Of a stretch of 64,000 nucleotides of DNA, positions 32,371 through 43,922 are shown piece by piece; positions within the stretch are counted from its first letter, which is position 1, and each line of letters starts with the position of its first letter. The notes below the pieces were generated by a model. It was given only the letters and a program-made list of their open reading frames with translations. It did no database searches and had not been told where the DNA came from. The stretch is from Piscinibacter sp943370595 (GTDB lineage Bacteria; Pseudomonadota; Gammaproteobacteria; Burkholderiales; Burkholderiaceae_C): NCBI GenBank assembly GCA_943370595.1, contig CALRRO020000007.1, forward strand, positions 186,001 through 250,000, given 5' to 3'. Made by a program: the position numbers and the translations under genes.

Positions 32371-33096
32371 TCAGAAACGTGCGGCGAGCTGCGCCACCGC
32401 GTCGTTGATGAGGCCGCGCAGCGCCAGGTCGACGCTGTCCTTGCGGCTGCTCTGCAGGCTCAGGTCCGGCACCAGCGGGCTGGTCTCCTGGCCGCGCATC
32501 GAGCGCAGCGTCTGCACCAGCGTGGCGGTGCCCGAGACCTGCGCCGCCGTGCTCTTCAGCGGCCGGCGCAGCGACAGCGCATCGCGCACCTCGCCGCTGG
32601 TGGCGTCGACGATGCGCACGTCGATGCCCAGCGCATCGCTGGCGCCGCCCCCGCCGAGCTGCAGGCCGCCGAGGTTGACGCCGCCTTGCGTCTGCCGATC
32701 GCCGACGCTGAGTTCGGTGATGCTGGCCTCGACGATGTACTCGGCCGCACGCAGCGGTTTCTGCGCGCTCTTGCCGGTGCTCTGGCCGGCGGCGTTGATC
32801 TGCTTCTCGCGGACCACGCCCTCGTTCAGGCGCGCGCGCTCCACCAGCGCGAAGCGGCCCTGGCCGGCCAGCGCCGTCTTGAACATGTCGGTGGCGCCGC
32901 GAGCGCCGATCTCGGGCACGCTGCTGCGGAACTCGTAGATCGTCACCGCGACGCGTTCGCCGCGGAAGGGCAGGCGGGTCGGCGGCGCGGGTGCGGCGGC
33001 GGCCTGGGGCTGGATCGGCATCGTGCCGCCGCAGGCCGAGAGCAGCAGCGCGGTGGCCATCAGCGCGAAGCGCCGGGAGACAAGGTCGTGGTTCAT
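32371..33096 (-). CDS. CsgG/HfaB-family outer-membrane lipoprotein
   Basis: A 241-residue lipoprotein with lipobox LLLSAC at residues 18-23 after MNHDLVSRRFALMATA. The mature chain has the CsgG fold: RVAVTIYEFRSSVPEIGARG, ATDMFKTALAGQGRFALVER, YIVEASITELSVGDRQTQGG, LGIDVRIVDATSGEVRDALS. CsgG members form outer-membrane secretion channels or assemble curli-like fibres. Here no curli gene is seen, so the cargo is unknown. Its gene overlaps the preceding one by four bases. Confidence 0.82.
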   Translation of the reverse strand: MNHDLVSRRFALMATALLLSACGGTMPIQPQAAAAPAPPTRLPFRGERVAVTIYEFRSSVPEIGARGATDMFKTALAGQGRFALVERARLNEGVVREKQINAAGQSTGKSAQKPLRAAEYIVEASITELSVGDRQTQGGVNLGGLQLGGGGASDALGIDVRIVDATSGEVRDALSLRRPLKSTAAQVSGTATLVQTLRSMRGQETSPLVPDLSLQSSRKDSVDLALRGLINDAVAQLAARF

Positions 33097-33530
33097 GGTG
33101 TTCGGGGCTCCAGGGACAAGTCGTTGCCACGCCGCTGCAGGGCCAGTGCGGTCAGGCCGGCGAACAGCACCGCGAACAGCGGCACGGTGAACTCGATGTC
33201 GAGCAGGAAGTCGATCGCAAGGGTGGGCAAGAACGGCATCACCTTCTGCAGGCGCACGCTGCTCTCGTCGTCACCGCCGCTGCGGCCGAACAGGCAGCGC
33301 GCGCCAGACTCGTCGCTGCGCGGCCCGTACACCGTCACGCCGCGGTAGACCAGCCCGTGCGCCGCGGCATGGGCAGCACAGGCCGGCGCCACCACGCGCC
33401 GCTCCACGGCGTGCGCGAGCACGAGGCCGACGACGAAGGCCAGCACGCACACCACGGCGAGACGGCGAAAGCCTCGCCAGCCCTCCCACAGCGGCGCCGA
33501 CGCGCGGAACAAGCCGTGCCGCGCACTCAT
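33093..33530 (-). CDS. small two-helix membrane protein
   Basis: A 145-residue protein. Hydrophobic helices are near residues 23-43 (LAVVCVLAFVVGLVLAHAVE) and 114-134 (FTVPLFAVLFAGLTALALQR). Between them lies a likely periplasmic domain with three cysteines (APACAAHAAAHG, ARCLFGRSG). No known family is recognised. ATG 33530 and the stop at 33093 overlap genes on both sides, so it is certainly a member of the operon. Confidence 0.6.
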   Translation of the reverse strand: MSARHGLFRASAPLWEGWRGFRRLAVVCVLAFVVGLVLAHAVERRVVAPACAAHAAAHGLVYRGVTVYGPRSDESGARCLFGRSGGDDESSVRLQKVMPFLPTLAIDFLLDIEFTVPLFAVLFAGLTALALQRRGNDLSLEPRTP

Positions 33531-35146
33531 TGCGCCGCCGCCTTCCAGACCTTGCCCACGCTGCCGCTGAACTGCGACCACACGCTCAGCAGCCGGCCGC
33601 TGCCGTCCACGGCGATCTGCGGGTCGTAGCTCGACTGCTCGGCCGGGCCGTCGATGCGGCGCGTGGCGCCCACCCAGCGCGCCGCGCTGTCGAGCGTGCG
33701 CGCGAACACGTGCGGGTTGGCCGACGAGCCGCGCCACACCAGCGTGGCCCGTCCTTGCGCATCGATGGCGATCTGCTGCTCGGTGTTCTGCAGCAGTTCG
33801 TCGGTCGATGCCTGCTGCTCGTCGCCCCAGGTGCCGCTGCCGGCGTCGTAGCCGCGCACGAAGATCTGGTTCCACGAGCTCCGTGCGTCGCCCCAGGCGA
33901 GCAGCGCGCGGCCGGCGGCGTTCATCGCCAGCACCGGCTCGTTGAACTGGCGCGCCTCGTCCGACGCGGTGATGCCCAGGCCGGCCGACCAGCTGCCGCC
34001 CGCCGTGCCGGTGCTGCTCCACAGGCTGCGCAGCGGGCCCTGGTTCTGCTGCCACACCACCAGGGCGCGGCCGTCGCCGGCCACCGCCACGCGCGGGCTG
34101 GTGGACAGGATGGCGTTGCTGCCGCCGGTGACGCTCAGCAGCCGCGGCGGCGACCAGCTGGAGGCCGCGGCGCGGCGGCTGACCAGCACCTGGGCCGCGC
34201 CACTGTCGCTGGCCTGTTCCCAGGCCAGCACGGCCGCGCCGCCGGCACCGACGGCGAGCGCCGGGTGGTCCACGTCCCCATCGGCTGTCTCCACCGCCAG
34301 CGGCACAGACCAGGTCGTGCCATCGCCTTCGGCGACGACGAGGTTGCGCTGCGCGGGCAGGTCCAGCACCGCCGGCCGGAACTCGCGCCAGGCCAGCACG
34401 GCCGTGCCGGCGGGCGACATGCGCAGCGCAAAGTTGTCCAGCGCCTCGGCGCTGGCGGGCAGCTTGAAGCCGGCCGTCCAGCGGATCGAGCCGTCGGCCT
34501 GCCGCGTGCCGCGCGCCGACCACATCGCATGGGTCTGGCCGAGTTGGCCGTCGGTGTCGCTGTCGCGCCAGGCGACCACGGCGTGGCCATCGTCGTCGAT
34601 GCCCACACGCGGCTCGGTCGCGTCGCCGATGCTGGCGCGGATGACCTGCGGGGCGCTCCAGGTGCCCGCGCGGTAGCTGCTGCCGACGACCGCCGGGCGG
34701 TTGTCGATTCGCTGCGTCCACACCGCGACGGCATCGCCCGCCGTGTTCACCGCCAGCTGGGCTCGCGCGTCGATGGGCACCGGGCCGTCGCCCAGCACGC
34801 TCGCGGCCGACCAGGCCAGCGGCGGCACGGGTGCGGGTGCGGGTGCGGGTGCGGGTGCGGGTGCGGGTGCGGGTGCGGGTGCAGGTGCAGGTGCCGGTGC
34901 CGGTGCCGGTGCCGGTGCGGGTGCGGGTGCGGGTGCGGGTGCGGGTGCGGGTGCGGGTGCGGGTGCGGGTGCGGGTGCGGGTGCGGGTGCGGGTGCCGGT
35001 GCCGGTGCCGGCGCAGGTGCAGGTGCAGGCGTCCCGCCCGTCTCGCCGCCGTCCGAGCCGCCACCGCCACAGGCGCCGAGCAGCAGCGAGGTGAATCCAG
35101 CCGTCAGCCAGGCGCGACGCACGCGCTGAAGTGATCCCTTGTCCAT
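33527..35146 (-). CDS. lipoprotein with Ala-Pro linker and beta-propeller-like repeats
   Basis: A 539-residue lipoprotein. ATG 35146 has GGAGAA upstream. Lipobox LLLGACGGGG near residues 21-30, then a linker of about 35 Ala-Pro pairs (about residues 40-108) encoded by a 6-bp tandem repeat. The rest (about 110-539) is composed of roughly eight units of about 50 residues with consensus P.VAVDGDGRAL.VW......WS, e.g. PRVAVAGDGRALVVWQQNQG and QIAIDAQGRATLVWRGSSAN, as in sialidase/BNR-type beta-propellers. The linker would lift the propeller away from the membrane. Binding target unknown. First gene of the operon. Confidence 0.75.
   Translation of the reverse strand: MDKGSLQRVRRAWLTAGFTSLLLGACGGGGSDGGETGGTPAPAPAPAPAPAPAPAPAPAPAPAPAPAPAPAPAPAPAPAPAPAPAPAPAPAPAPAPAPAPAPAPAPVPPLAWSAASVLGDGPVPIDARAQLAVNTAGDAVAVWTQRIDNRPAVVGSSYRAGTWSAPQVIRASIGDATEPRVGIDDDGHAVVAWRDSDTDGQLGQTHAMWSARGTRQADGSIRWTAGFKLPASAEALDNFALRMSPAGTAVLAWREFRPAVLDLPAQRNLVVAEGDGTTWSVPLAVETADGDVDHPALAVGAGGAAVLAWEQASDSGAAQVLVSRRAAASSWSPPRLLSVTGGSNAILSTSPRVAVAGDGRALVVWQQNQGPLRSLWSSTGTAGGSWSAGLGITASDEARQFNEPVLAMNAAGRALLAWGDARSSWNQIFVRGYDAGSGTWGDEQQASTDELLQNTEQQIAIDAQGRATLVWRGSSANPHVFARTLDSAARWVGATRRIDGPAEQSSYDPQIAVDGSGRLLSVWSQFSGSVGKVWKAAAQ
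34828..35029 (-). repeat. 6-bp tandem repeat encoding (Ala-Pro)n
   Basis: About 33 tandem copies of a GGTGCN hexamer (plus strand). Third-base variants are grouped: blocks of GGTGCG, then GGTGCA and GGTGCC, then a long GGTGCG block, then GGTGCC and GGTGCA again. In the minus-strand gene they encode alternating Ala and Pro. The block order suggests local duplication. Slippage here would change the linker length by two residues per unit without frameshift. Open frames of repeated Arg-Val or Thr-Arg in the other frames are artefacts. Confidence 0.85.
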
Positions 35147-35189
35147 CGTGTTCTCCCTGAAGTGAGACCCGCCATCGAGGGGTCTGCCC

Positions 35190-35264
35190 GGGAATACGCA
35201 ATCGAAGGCGCCCATCCGCCATCGCCCGCGCATGGCGGACGGCGGCGTCATTTCGCGTACTCCC
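35190..35264. promoter_or_regulatory. concentric dyad midway between divergent lipoprotein genes
   Basis: GGGAATACGC (35190-35199) pairs with GCGTACTCCC (35255-35264, one mismatch), and inside it CCGCCAT (35216-35222) pairs with ATGGCGG (35232-35238). All share the centre 35227, which is also the midpoint between the start codons at 35146 and 35307. It is a likely shared operator or a transcript hairpin for both genes. Confidence 0.55.
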
Positions 35265-35306
35265 GTTGCGAAGGCCTCGTCACGGCCTCTTCAGCGGAGG
35301 ATCCCC

Positions 35307-38003
35307 ATGCGTCACCCCTCACACCGGCCTGCGCCCACGCGCCCACTGGCCCTGTGCTTCGCCCTTCTGATCAGCGCCTGCGGTGGTGGCGGTGGCGGCA
35401 GCGAGCCGCCGCCGGCCGACAGCGTGCTGACGCCGGCCAACCGCTGGTCCGAGCCGATCCCGGCCGGCGCCGTGCCGGCCAGCGACGACGAGCTGCGCGA
35501 CGCCGTCGCCGCGGGCCGCTGGCGGCTCGCCGGGCCGGCGGCCGACGAGTCCCAGGCTGCGGAACGCCAGCGCCTGCTCGACGCCGACACCGCCTACCTG
35601 CGCGCCAATGCGGCCGAGAATCCAGCGGCGCAGGAACTGCTCGCGCAGCTCTCTGCGGCGGCCGATCCACTCGCCGATGGCGAACTGGCGGTGACCGGCC
35701 TCGGGCGCACGGTCGGGCTGATCGGCCCGGCGACCGCCTTGCAGTCCTTCGCGTCGGCCCACCGCGCCAGCCAGCAGCCCGACAACGCGCTGGCGCTGTA
35801 CCGCTCGCTGCACCGCCTGCTCGCCGACGAACTGCGTGCCAACCTGCCCACGCCGGACAGCCTGTCCGGCCAGCCGCTGCAAGCCATCAATGCCGCACGC
35901 GCCGAGGCCGACAGCCGCCTCGCCGCCTGGCAGGCCACGCACGGCGCGGCGCGCGGCACGCAGCCGCGGCCGGCCGGCATCGCCATGGCGGGCGGGCGCG
36001 TGCGCGCACTGGCGCTCGAGCCCGGTGTCGGCCGCGACGCCGGCAGCGCCTGCGCGCCCGCGCACCTGGCGGCACGCCACTGGTTCGCGCTGCAGGCCTT
36101 CCTGCCGCCGGTCAAGGACCAGGGGCAGCGCAACACCTGCTGGTCCTTCGCGATCTCTGCCGCGCTGGAGATGCGCGAGCACGTACAGGCCGACCGCATC
36201 GTCAACCTGAGCGAGCAGTTCCTGATCAACAAGGTGCGGCTCACCTGGTTCCCGAACAGCGTGGTCGAGTCCGGCGGCGTGCAGGACGTGCTCAACGAGG
36301 CCGTGCGGCTGCGCCAGCCACTGCCGCAGGAGAGCGTGTGGACCTACAACCCTTCTCCCAGGCGGCCCTCGATGAACGTGTTCACACGGCTGTGCGACCC
36401 CTACGGCATCGGGCCGGACAAGGGCAGCTGCAGCGATTCGTCGCACCAGAGCCCGCTGCACTGCACTGCCGGCCGCTTCGGCACCTTCTGCGCTCACGAG
36501 CTGATCGAGTACCGCGGCCCGGGCACCTTCGCCTCGCCAGCCAAGCCGCGCTGGACCCGCGGCGAGGAGTTCGCGCTGGCCACCTACATCGAGCTGCTGG
36601 CGCAGGGCGTGCCGCTGCTGGTGGAGATGCAGGTCCACCCCGGCTTCTCGAACGTGCGCAACGCCGGGGACGCGCCCGGCGTGGTCACCGACCTCTCGAC
36701 CACGCGCGTCGACGCCAGTGGCAAGACCGTCAGCAGCTCGCGCGGCCAGCATGCGGTGCTGCTGGTCGGCTTCCTGAGCAACGACCAGCTCGCACAGGTC
36801 GGCCAGCCGAGCAACGTGCCCGGCGGCGGCTACTTCATCGTGCGCAACTCCTGGGGCTGCGGCTATGGCGATGCCGGCTACGCCTACCTGCCCGCGGCCT
36901 ACGCGCAGCAGGTGTTCGACGCGATCACCGAGCCGGTGTTCGATGGCACGCGCGGCAGCGCGTGGACGGCAGAGCAGGCGGCGCCGGGCGGCGGCACCCC
37001 ACCCACGGTGACGGCAACGCCGACCGCCACGGCCGACCTGCGCGTCGAACGCGACCTGGCAGCGATGGTCAGCGTGGCGCATCCGGTGGCGCGCTCGGTG
37101 CACATGGTGATCCGCTCCGACGTCGAAGGCGTGCTCTACGACGGCCCCTGGACCACGGACCGCGACGTGCTCGGCGGCACCCGCGCGCCGCACACCTTCA
37201 CCGCCACCGGGCGCCACCTGCTGGGCTTCACCGCCTCGTACGGCAGCCAGTCGGTGCGCGTGGGCGTGGCGGTCGACGTGGTCAACAGCGCGCCGACGCT
37301 GCGCCTGCTGGGCAGCGGCGAGGCACGGCAGGGCGAGCCCTACGCCATCGCGGCACAGCCCGCCGACCGCAACGAAGCCGATGCGAGCGGCCTGTGCACC
37401 CGCGCGCGCTGGACGGTGACGGCGCCGGACACCCTCTCGGGCACCAGTGGCTGCAACCAGTCGGTCAGCTTCAACACCACCGGCACGCGAACGGTGAGCG
37501 TGAGCACCACCGACCGTGAAGGCCTGGCGGTGACCACGGCGCTGACCATCGACGTGCAGCCACCAGCCGCCAACCCCTACCCACGCATCAGCTCGGCGCA
37601 GGTGCTGTCGCGCCAGCCCGCCGGTCCGCTCAATGCCTGCCTGGACGTGCCGGTGGGCGATGGCCAGACCATCGACCTGCGCAGCAGCGGGTGCATCGGC
37701 AGCGTCGGCGACACGCCACCGCCGCGCCACAGCGCGCATGTCGAGGTCGAGAACCCCGGCAGCGAGGCGCTGGGCTACGAGTGGACGCTGTACGTGACGA
37801 GCAATGGGCTCGAGACCGACCTCTACGGCGGCCCGATCGGCCCGGCCGGCCCGACGGTGCCGCTGACCTCGCCCGGCGGCCAGAACCTCGTCACCAACGG
37901 CTGCCGACTCGCAGTGACGGTGCGCGCGCCGCAGCCCGAGCGCACGAAGAGCCGCACGGTGTGGAGCGGGCGCTGCACCTACCAGGTGGGAGGTCTGGGC
38001 TGA
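35307..38003 (+). CDS. papain-like (C1A) cysteine protease lipoprotein
   Basis: An 898-residue lipoprotein. ATG 35307 with GGAGG at 35296-35300; lipobox LLISACGGGG at residues 20-29. Residues 40-240 form an N-terminal helical region, like a pro-domain. The protease part (about 262-535) has the papain triad: Cys278 in PVKDQGQRNTCWSFAIS, His482 in SSSRGQHAVLLVGF and Asn514 in YFIVRNSWGCGYGDAGYAY. After residue 550 come two or three Ig-like/PKD-type beta domains (TVTATPTATADLRVERDLAA, AHTFTATGRHLLGF-like, and TTALTIDVQPPAANPYPRIS). Divergent from the propeller lipoprotein operon, with whose signal it shares a Gly-rich anchor. Substrate unknown. Confidence 0.88.
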   Translation: MRHPSHRPAPTRPLALCFALLISACGGGGGGSEPPPADSVLTPANRWSEPIPAGAVPASDDELRDAVAAGRWRLAGPAADESQAAERQRLLDADTAYLRANAAENPAAQELLAQLSAAADPLADGELAVTGLGRTVGLIGPATALQSFASAHRASQQPDNALALYRSLHRLLADELRANLPTPDSLSGQPLQAINAARAEADSRLAAWQATHGAARGTQPRPAGIAMAGGRVRALALEPGVGRDAGSACAPAHLAARHWFALQAFLPPVKDQGQRNTCWSFAISAALEMREHVQADRIVNLSEQFLINKVRLTWFPNSVVESGGVQDVLNEAVRLRQPLPQESVWTYNPSPRRPSMNVFTRLCDPYGIGPDKGSCSDSSHQSPLHCTAGRFGTFCAHELIEYRGPGTFASPAKPRWTRGEEFALATYIELLAQGVPLLVEMQVHPGFSNVRNAGDAPGVVTDLSTTRVDASGKTVSSSRGQHAVLLVGFLSNDQLAQVGQPSNVPGGGYFIVRNSWGCGYGDAGYAYLPAAYAQQVFDAITEPVFDGTRGSAWTAEQAAPGGGTPPTVTATPTATADLRVERDLAAMVSVAHPVARSVHMVIRSDVEGVLYDGPWTTDRDVLGGTRAPHTFTATGRHLLGFTASYGSQSVRVGVAVDVVNSAPTLRLLGSGEARQGEPYAIAAQPADRNEADASGLCTRARWTVTAPDTLSGTSGCNQSVSFNTTGTRTVSVSTTDREGLAVTTALTIDVQPPAANPYPRISSAQVLSRQPAGPLNACLDVPVGDGQTIDLRSSGCIGSVGDTPPPRHSAHVEVENPGSEALGYEWTLYVTSNGLETDLYGGPIGPAGPTVPLTSPGGQNLVTNGCRLAVTVRAPQPERTKSRTVWSGRCTYQVGGLG

Positions 38004-38036
38004 GGCCAGCCAGCGGCACGCGGATCGCGGCGCCGC

Positions 38037-40709
<2,673 letters not shown>

Positions 40710-40778
40710 GGCAATGGCGTGCAGTGTCCTGCAGGCATACGCATTGACGCGCGACCATCCGCCATGGCCGCGCGCCGC

Positions 40779-41335
40779 TCAGCCACGCTTCAGGCTCGCG
40801 TAGAGGAAGCTGCGCGCCTTCTCCCAGTCGCGCTCCACGGTGCGCTTGGCCACGCCCAGCGCCTGCGCGATCTCGTCCATCTCCAGGCCGACGAAGTAGC
40901 GCATCTCGACCACGCGCACCAGGCGCTCGTCGATGGCGGCCAGCTCCTGAAGCGCCTCGTGCACCTGCAGCACCTCGTCGCCGGAAGCCGGCTGCGCATC
41001 GGCGGCCTGGGTGTCGAACGTGACCATCAGCTGATCGCCGCCGCGGCGTTCGGCACGGCCCTCGCGCACCAGGTCGACCACCACCGAGCGCATCACCCGC
41101 GCGGCGTAGGCGAGGAAGTGCGAACGGTCTTCCACGCGCAACTGCTGCAGCTTCACCAGGCGCAGGTAGGACTCGTGCACCAGCGAGGTGGTGTCGAGCA
41201 GGGTCGGCCCCTGGCCGCCGCGAAGCTTCGCATGCGCGATCTGGCGCAGCTCGGCGTAGAGCAGTTCGTAGAGCCGGTCGACCGCGCCCTCGGCGCCCTG
41301 GTTGGCAGAGGCGATGAGCGCGGTGATGCCGGTCG

Positions 41336-41339
<4 letters not shown>
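40779..41339 (-). CDS. ECF sigma factor (Sig-70_gvs1/TIGR02999 type)
   Basis: A 186-residue sigma factor that starts at GTG 41339. Region 2 spans 20-95 (YELLYAELRQIAHAKLRGGQ, HESYLRLVKLQQLRVEDRSH, FLAYAARVMRSVVVDLVREG) and region 4 spans 125-180 (RVVEMRYFVGLEMDEIAQAL, GVAKRTVERDWEKARSFLYA). The GPTLLDTTSLVHESYLRL stretch is the signature of the group usually found with Ser/Thr kinases rather than a zinc anti-sigma. The kinase gene follows after 69 bp, so it likely controls this factor by phosphorylation. Its start overlaps the GNAT stop. Confidence 0.9.
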
Positions 41340-41833
<494 letters not shown>

Positions 41834-41908
41834 GGACGGCATTGTGTCAGCCGCCGCTGTCCCGCCATCGACAGCGGCGCGCGGCGCAAGGCACTAGAGT
41901 CCGGGCGC

Positions 41909-42829
41909 ATGAGCTCCCCCGTCTACCTCGCCCGCCGGCCGGCGCGCAGCCTGTTCGTCACCGTGCGCGGCCTGCGCTACCACCTGCTCGCCTGGGGCGA
42001 TGCCTCGCTGGCCACGCCCGACAAGCCACCGCTGGTGCTGCTGCACGGCTGGATGGACGTGGCCGCCTCGTTCCAGTTCATGGTCGACGCGCTGGCCGCC
42101 GACCGCTTCGTGATCGCCGCCGACTGGCGCGGCTTCGGCCTGAGCGACAACGGCGGCAGCGACAGCTACTGGTTTGCCGACTACCTGGCCGACCTCGACG
42201 CCCTGCTCGACCACCCCGAGCTCGGCCTGGCCGGTGCGCCGGTCGACCTGCTCGGCCACAGCATGGGCGGCAACGTGGTGATGCTGTACGCCGGCATCCG
42301 CCCCGAGCGCATCCGCCGGCTGGTCAATCTCGAGGGCTTCGGCATGCCGGCCACCGTGCCCGGGCAGGCGCCCAAGCGCTACCGCCAGTGGCTGGACGAA
42401 CTGAAGGAACCGGCCCAGCTGCGCCCCTACGACAGCCTGGCGGAGGTGGCGCAGCGGCTGCGCAAGACCAACCCGCTGCTGCCCGAGGACAAGGCCGCCT
42501 GGCTGGCGCCGCACTGGTCGCGCCAGGACGCAGACGGCCGCTGGCAGATCCTCGGCGACCCGGCGCACAAGCGCGTGAACCCGCTGCTGTACCACGTCGA
42601 GGAGGTGCTGGCCTGCTGGAAGCTGATCACGGCACCGCTGCTGTGGGTGGATGGCGACCGCACCGACGTCGAAAAATGGTGGGGCCACCGCTACCCGCGC
42701 AGCGAGTTCGATGCGCGCCTGGCCACGGTGGCGAAGGTCGAGCGCTGCCAGCTGGCCCCGGCCGGGCACATGCTGCACCACGACCAGCCCGAGGCCCTGG
42801 CCCGGCGGCTGGAGGCCTTTCTGGTTTGA
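41909..42829 (+). CDS. alpha/beta hydrolase
   Basis: A 306-residue hydrolase. Start ATG 41909; the open frame is longer upstream but overlaps the GNAT gene. Oxyanion region LVLLHGWMDVAASFQFM, nucleophile elbow LLGHSMGGNVVMLYAG with Ser, acid in LLWVDGDRTDVEKWWGH and catalytic His in APAGHMLHHDQPEALARRLE. The lid region is helical (APKRYRQWLDELKEPAQL). It resembles hydrolases near epoxide or haloalkane enzymes and esterases. No clear substrate. It is divergent from the GNAT gene. Confidence 0.88.
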   Translation: MSSPVYLARRPARSLFVTVRGLRYHLLAWGDASLATPDKPPLVLLHGWMDVAASFQFMVDALAADRFVIAADWRGFGLSDNGGSDSYWFADYLADLDALLDHPELGLAGAPVDLLGHSMGGNVVMLYAGIRPERIRRLVNLEGFGMPATVPGQAPKRYRQWLDELKEPAQLRPYDSLAEVAQRLRKTNPLLPEDKAAWLAPHWSRQDADGRWQILGDPAHKRVNPLLYHVEEVLACWKLITAPLLWVDGDRTDVEKWWGHRYPRSEFDARLATVAKVERCQLAPAGHMLHHDQPEALARRLEAFLV

Positions 42830-42896
42830 GCGGCACAGCGCGGCAGCGGCCCGCGTGAGAAGATGACGGCGGCGTGTGGCAGTGGGAGGCGCCTTC

Positions 42897-43277
42897 GTGA
42901 GTGCAGTCAAGTCGATCCGTCGCCTGGGCTTTCGCAAGTGGTACGAGCGGGAGCTGCTGCAGAGCCACGCCAACCTCGTGCTGCTGCTGCTGGCCAGCCT
43001 GGGCCTGCTGGGCGCGGCCGAGGCCTACTCGCGCAGCGCCCCGCTGCTCGACCAGCTCCAGATCGTGGCCGCTGCCCTGATCAGCGCCGCCATCGGCGTG
43101 CTGGCCCTGCGCCGCTACCTGTACCTGCTGAACCACGCGGAGTTCGTCGCCAACCAGGCCGACTGCACGCACTGCGGCACCTACGCGCGCTGGACCTTGC
43201 TGGACGAACCGGGCGACGGGCAGCGCATCCGCGTGCGTTGCCGGCAATGCAGCCACGAGTGGCACATCGACCTCTGA
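42897..43277 (+). CDS. two-helix membrane protein with C-terminal zinc-ribbon-like motif
   Basis: A 126-residue protein. GTG 42897 has GGGAGG about 7 bp upstream, so it is preferred to GTG 42876. Two hydrophobic helices lie near residues 24-44 (LVLLLLASLGLLGAAEAYS) and 53-73 (LQIVAAALISAAIGVLALRR). The C-terminus has CTHCGTYARW and, about 20 residues later, VRCRQCSHEW, a pair of CxxC motifs that should bind zinc. Family not identified. The protein probably exposes the zinc ribbon to the cytoplasm. Confidence 0.7.
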   Translation: MSAVKSIRRLGFRKWYERELLQSHANLVLLLLASLGLLGAAEAYSRSAPLLDQLQIVAAALISAAIGVLALRRYLYLLNHAEFVANQADCTHCGTYARWTLLDEPGDGQRIRVRCRQCSHEWHIDL

Positions 43278-43403
43278 GTGGCATGGTTCACGGACGACAG
43301 GCTGCGCTGTCGTCGTGAAGCGCTTCACTGTGGGCCGAAATGTGACGTGCTACCGCTGCATCGTGTCAGTTCGCGGTCAGTTTTCTGTACCATCGCGCTG
43401 CCC

Positions 43404-43895
43404 ATGGCCACGACCTACACCAAGACTGCCGACGGACAGCACGAGATCGAGACCCGTGCGCGCCGACTCACGCCCCGCGCCCGCTCGACGCTGATCCTGG
43501 TCGACGGCAAGCGCACCGACACCGAACTCGGCAAGCTGGTGCAGCAGGCCGAAGAGACGTTGAAGGCGCTGCTCGAGCAGGGCCTGATCGAGGTGGTGGC
43601 CACGCGCTCGTCGTCGAAGGACGAAGGCCCGGCGTCGGTGCCCGGCCCGGCGTCCGTGCCGGCGCCGTCGTCGGCGCTGGCGGCCGTGGAGTTCGAGGCG
43701 ACGCGCCGCGACGCCGTGCGGGCCATCAACGACCTGCTCGGCCCCGAGGCCGAGATGCTGGCGCTGAAGATCGAACGCTCCACCGACGAACTGCAGCTTC
43801 GCGCCGCGCTCGAACGGGCCGTCGCCTACATCGCCAACGCCCGCGGCGGCGGTGCGGCCACGCAGTTTGCGGCGAAGTTCCTGATCGGGCTGTAG
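43404..43895 (+). CDS. conserved hypothetical protein, paralog of 50033-50527
   Basis: A 163-residue protein starting at ATG 43404. Residues 8-70 match the start of the protein at 50033-50527: KTADGQHEIETRARRLTPRA, LILVDGKRTDTELGKLV and TLKALLEQGLIEVV align with KTPAGQQEIRARTLALARPA, LLVLADGTRDAGQLLVMVQ and DIDSLLEAGLLAAV. This looks like a small winged-helix-like domain. The rest is a Pro/Ala linker and a helical domain (RDAVRAINDLLGPEAEMLAL). No catalytic motif. Unknown function. Confidence 0.7.
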   Translation: MATTYTKTADGQHEIETRARRLTPRARSTLILVDGKRTDTELGKLVQQAEETLKALLEQGLIEVVATRSSSKDEGPASVPGPASVPAPSSALAAVEFEATRRDAVRAINDLLGPEAEMLALKIERSTDELQLRAALERAVAYIANARGGGAATQFAAKFLIGL

Positions 43896-43922
43896 GCCCG
43901 TCCTTGCACCGCTCGGAGCGCT

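Noticed and set aside
34828..35029. Regular repeats that could suggest a CRISPR array
   Set aside because: Units are 6 bp with no spacers and lie inside a coding frame as an Ala-Pro linker.
34831..35129. Plus-strand open frames of Arg-Val or Gly-Ala repeats across the hexamers
   Set aside because: They are antisense readings of the Ala-Pro linker and have no ribosome site or family match.
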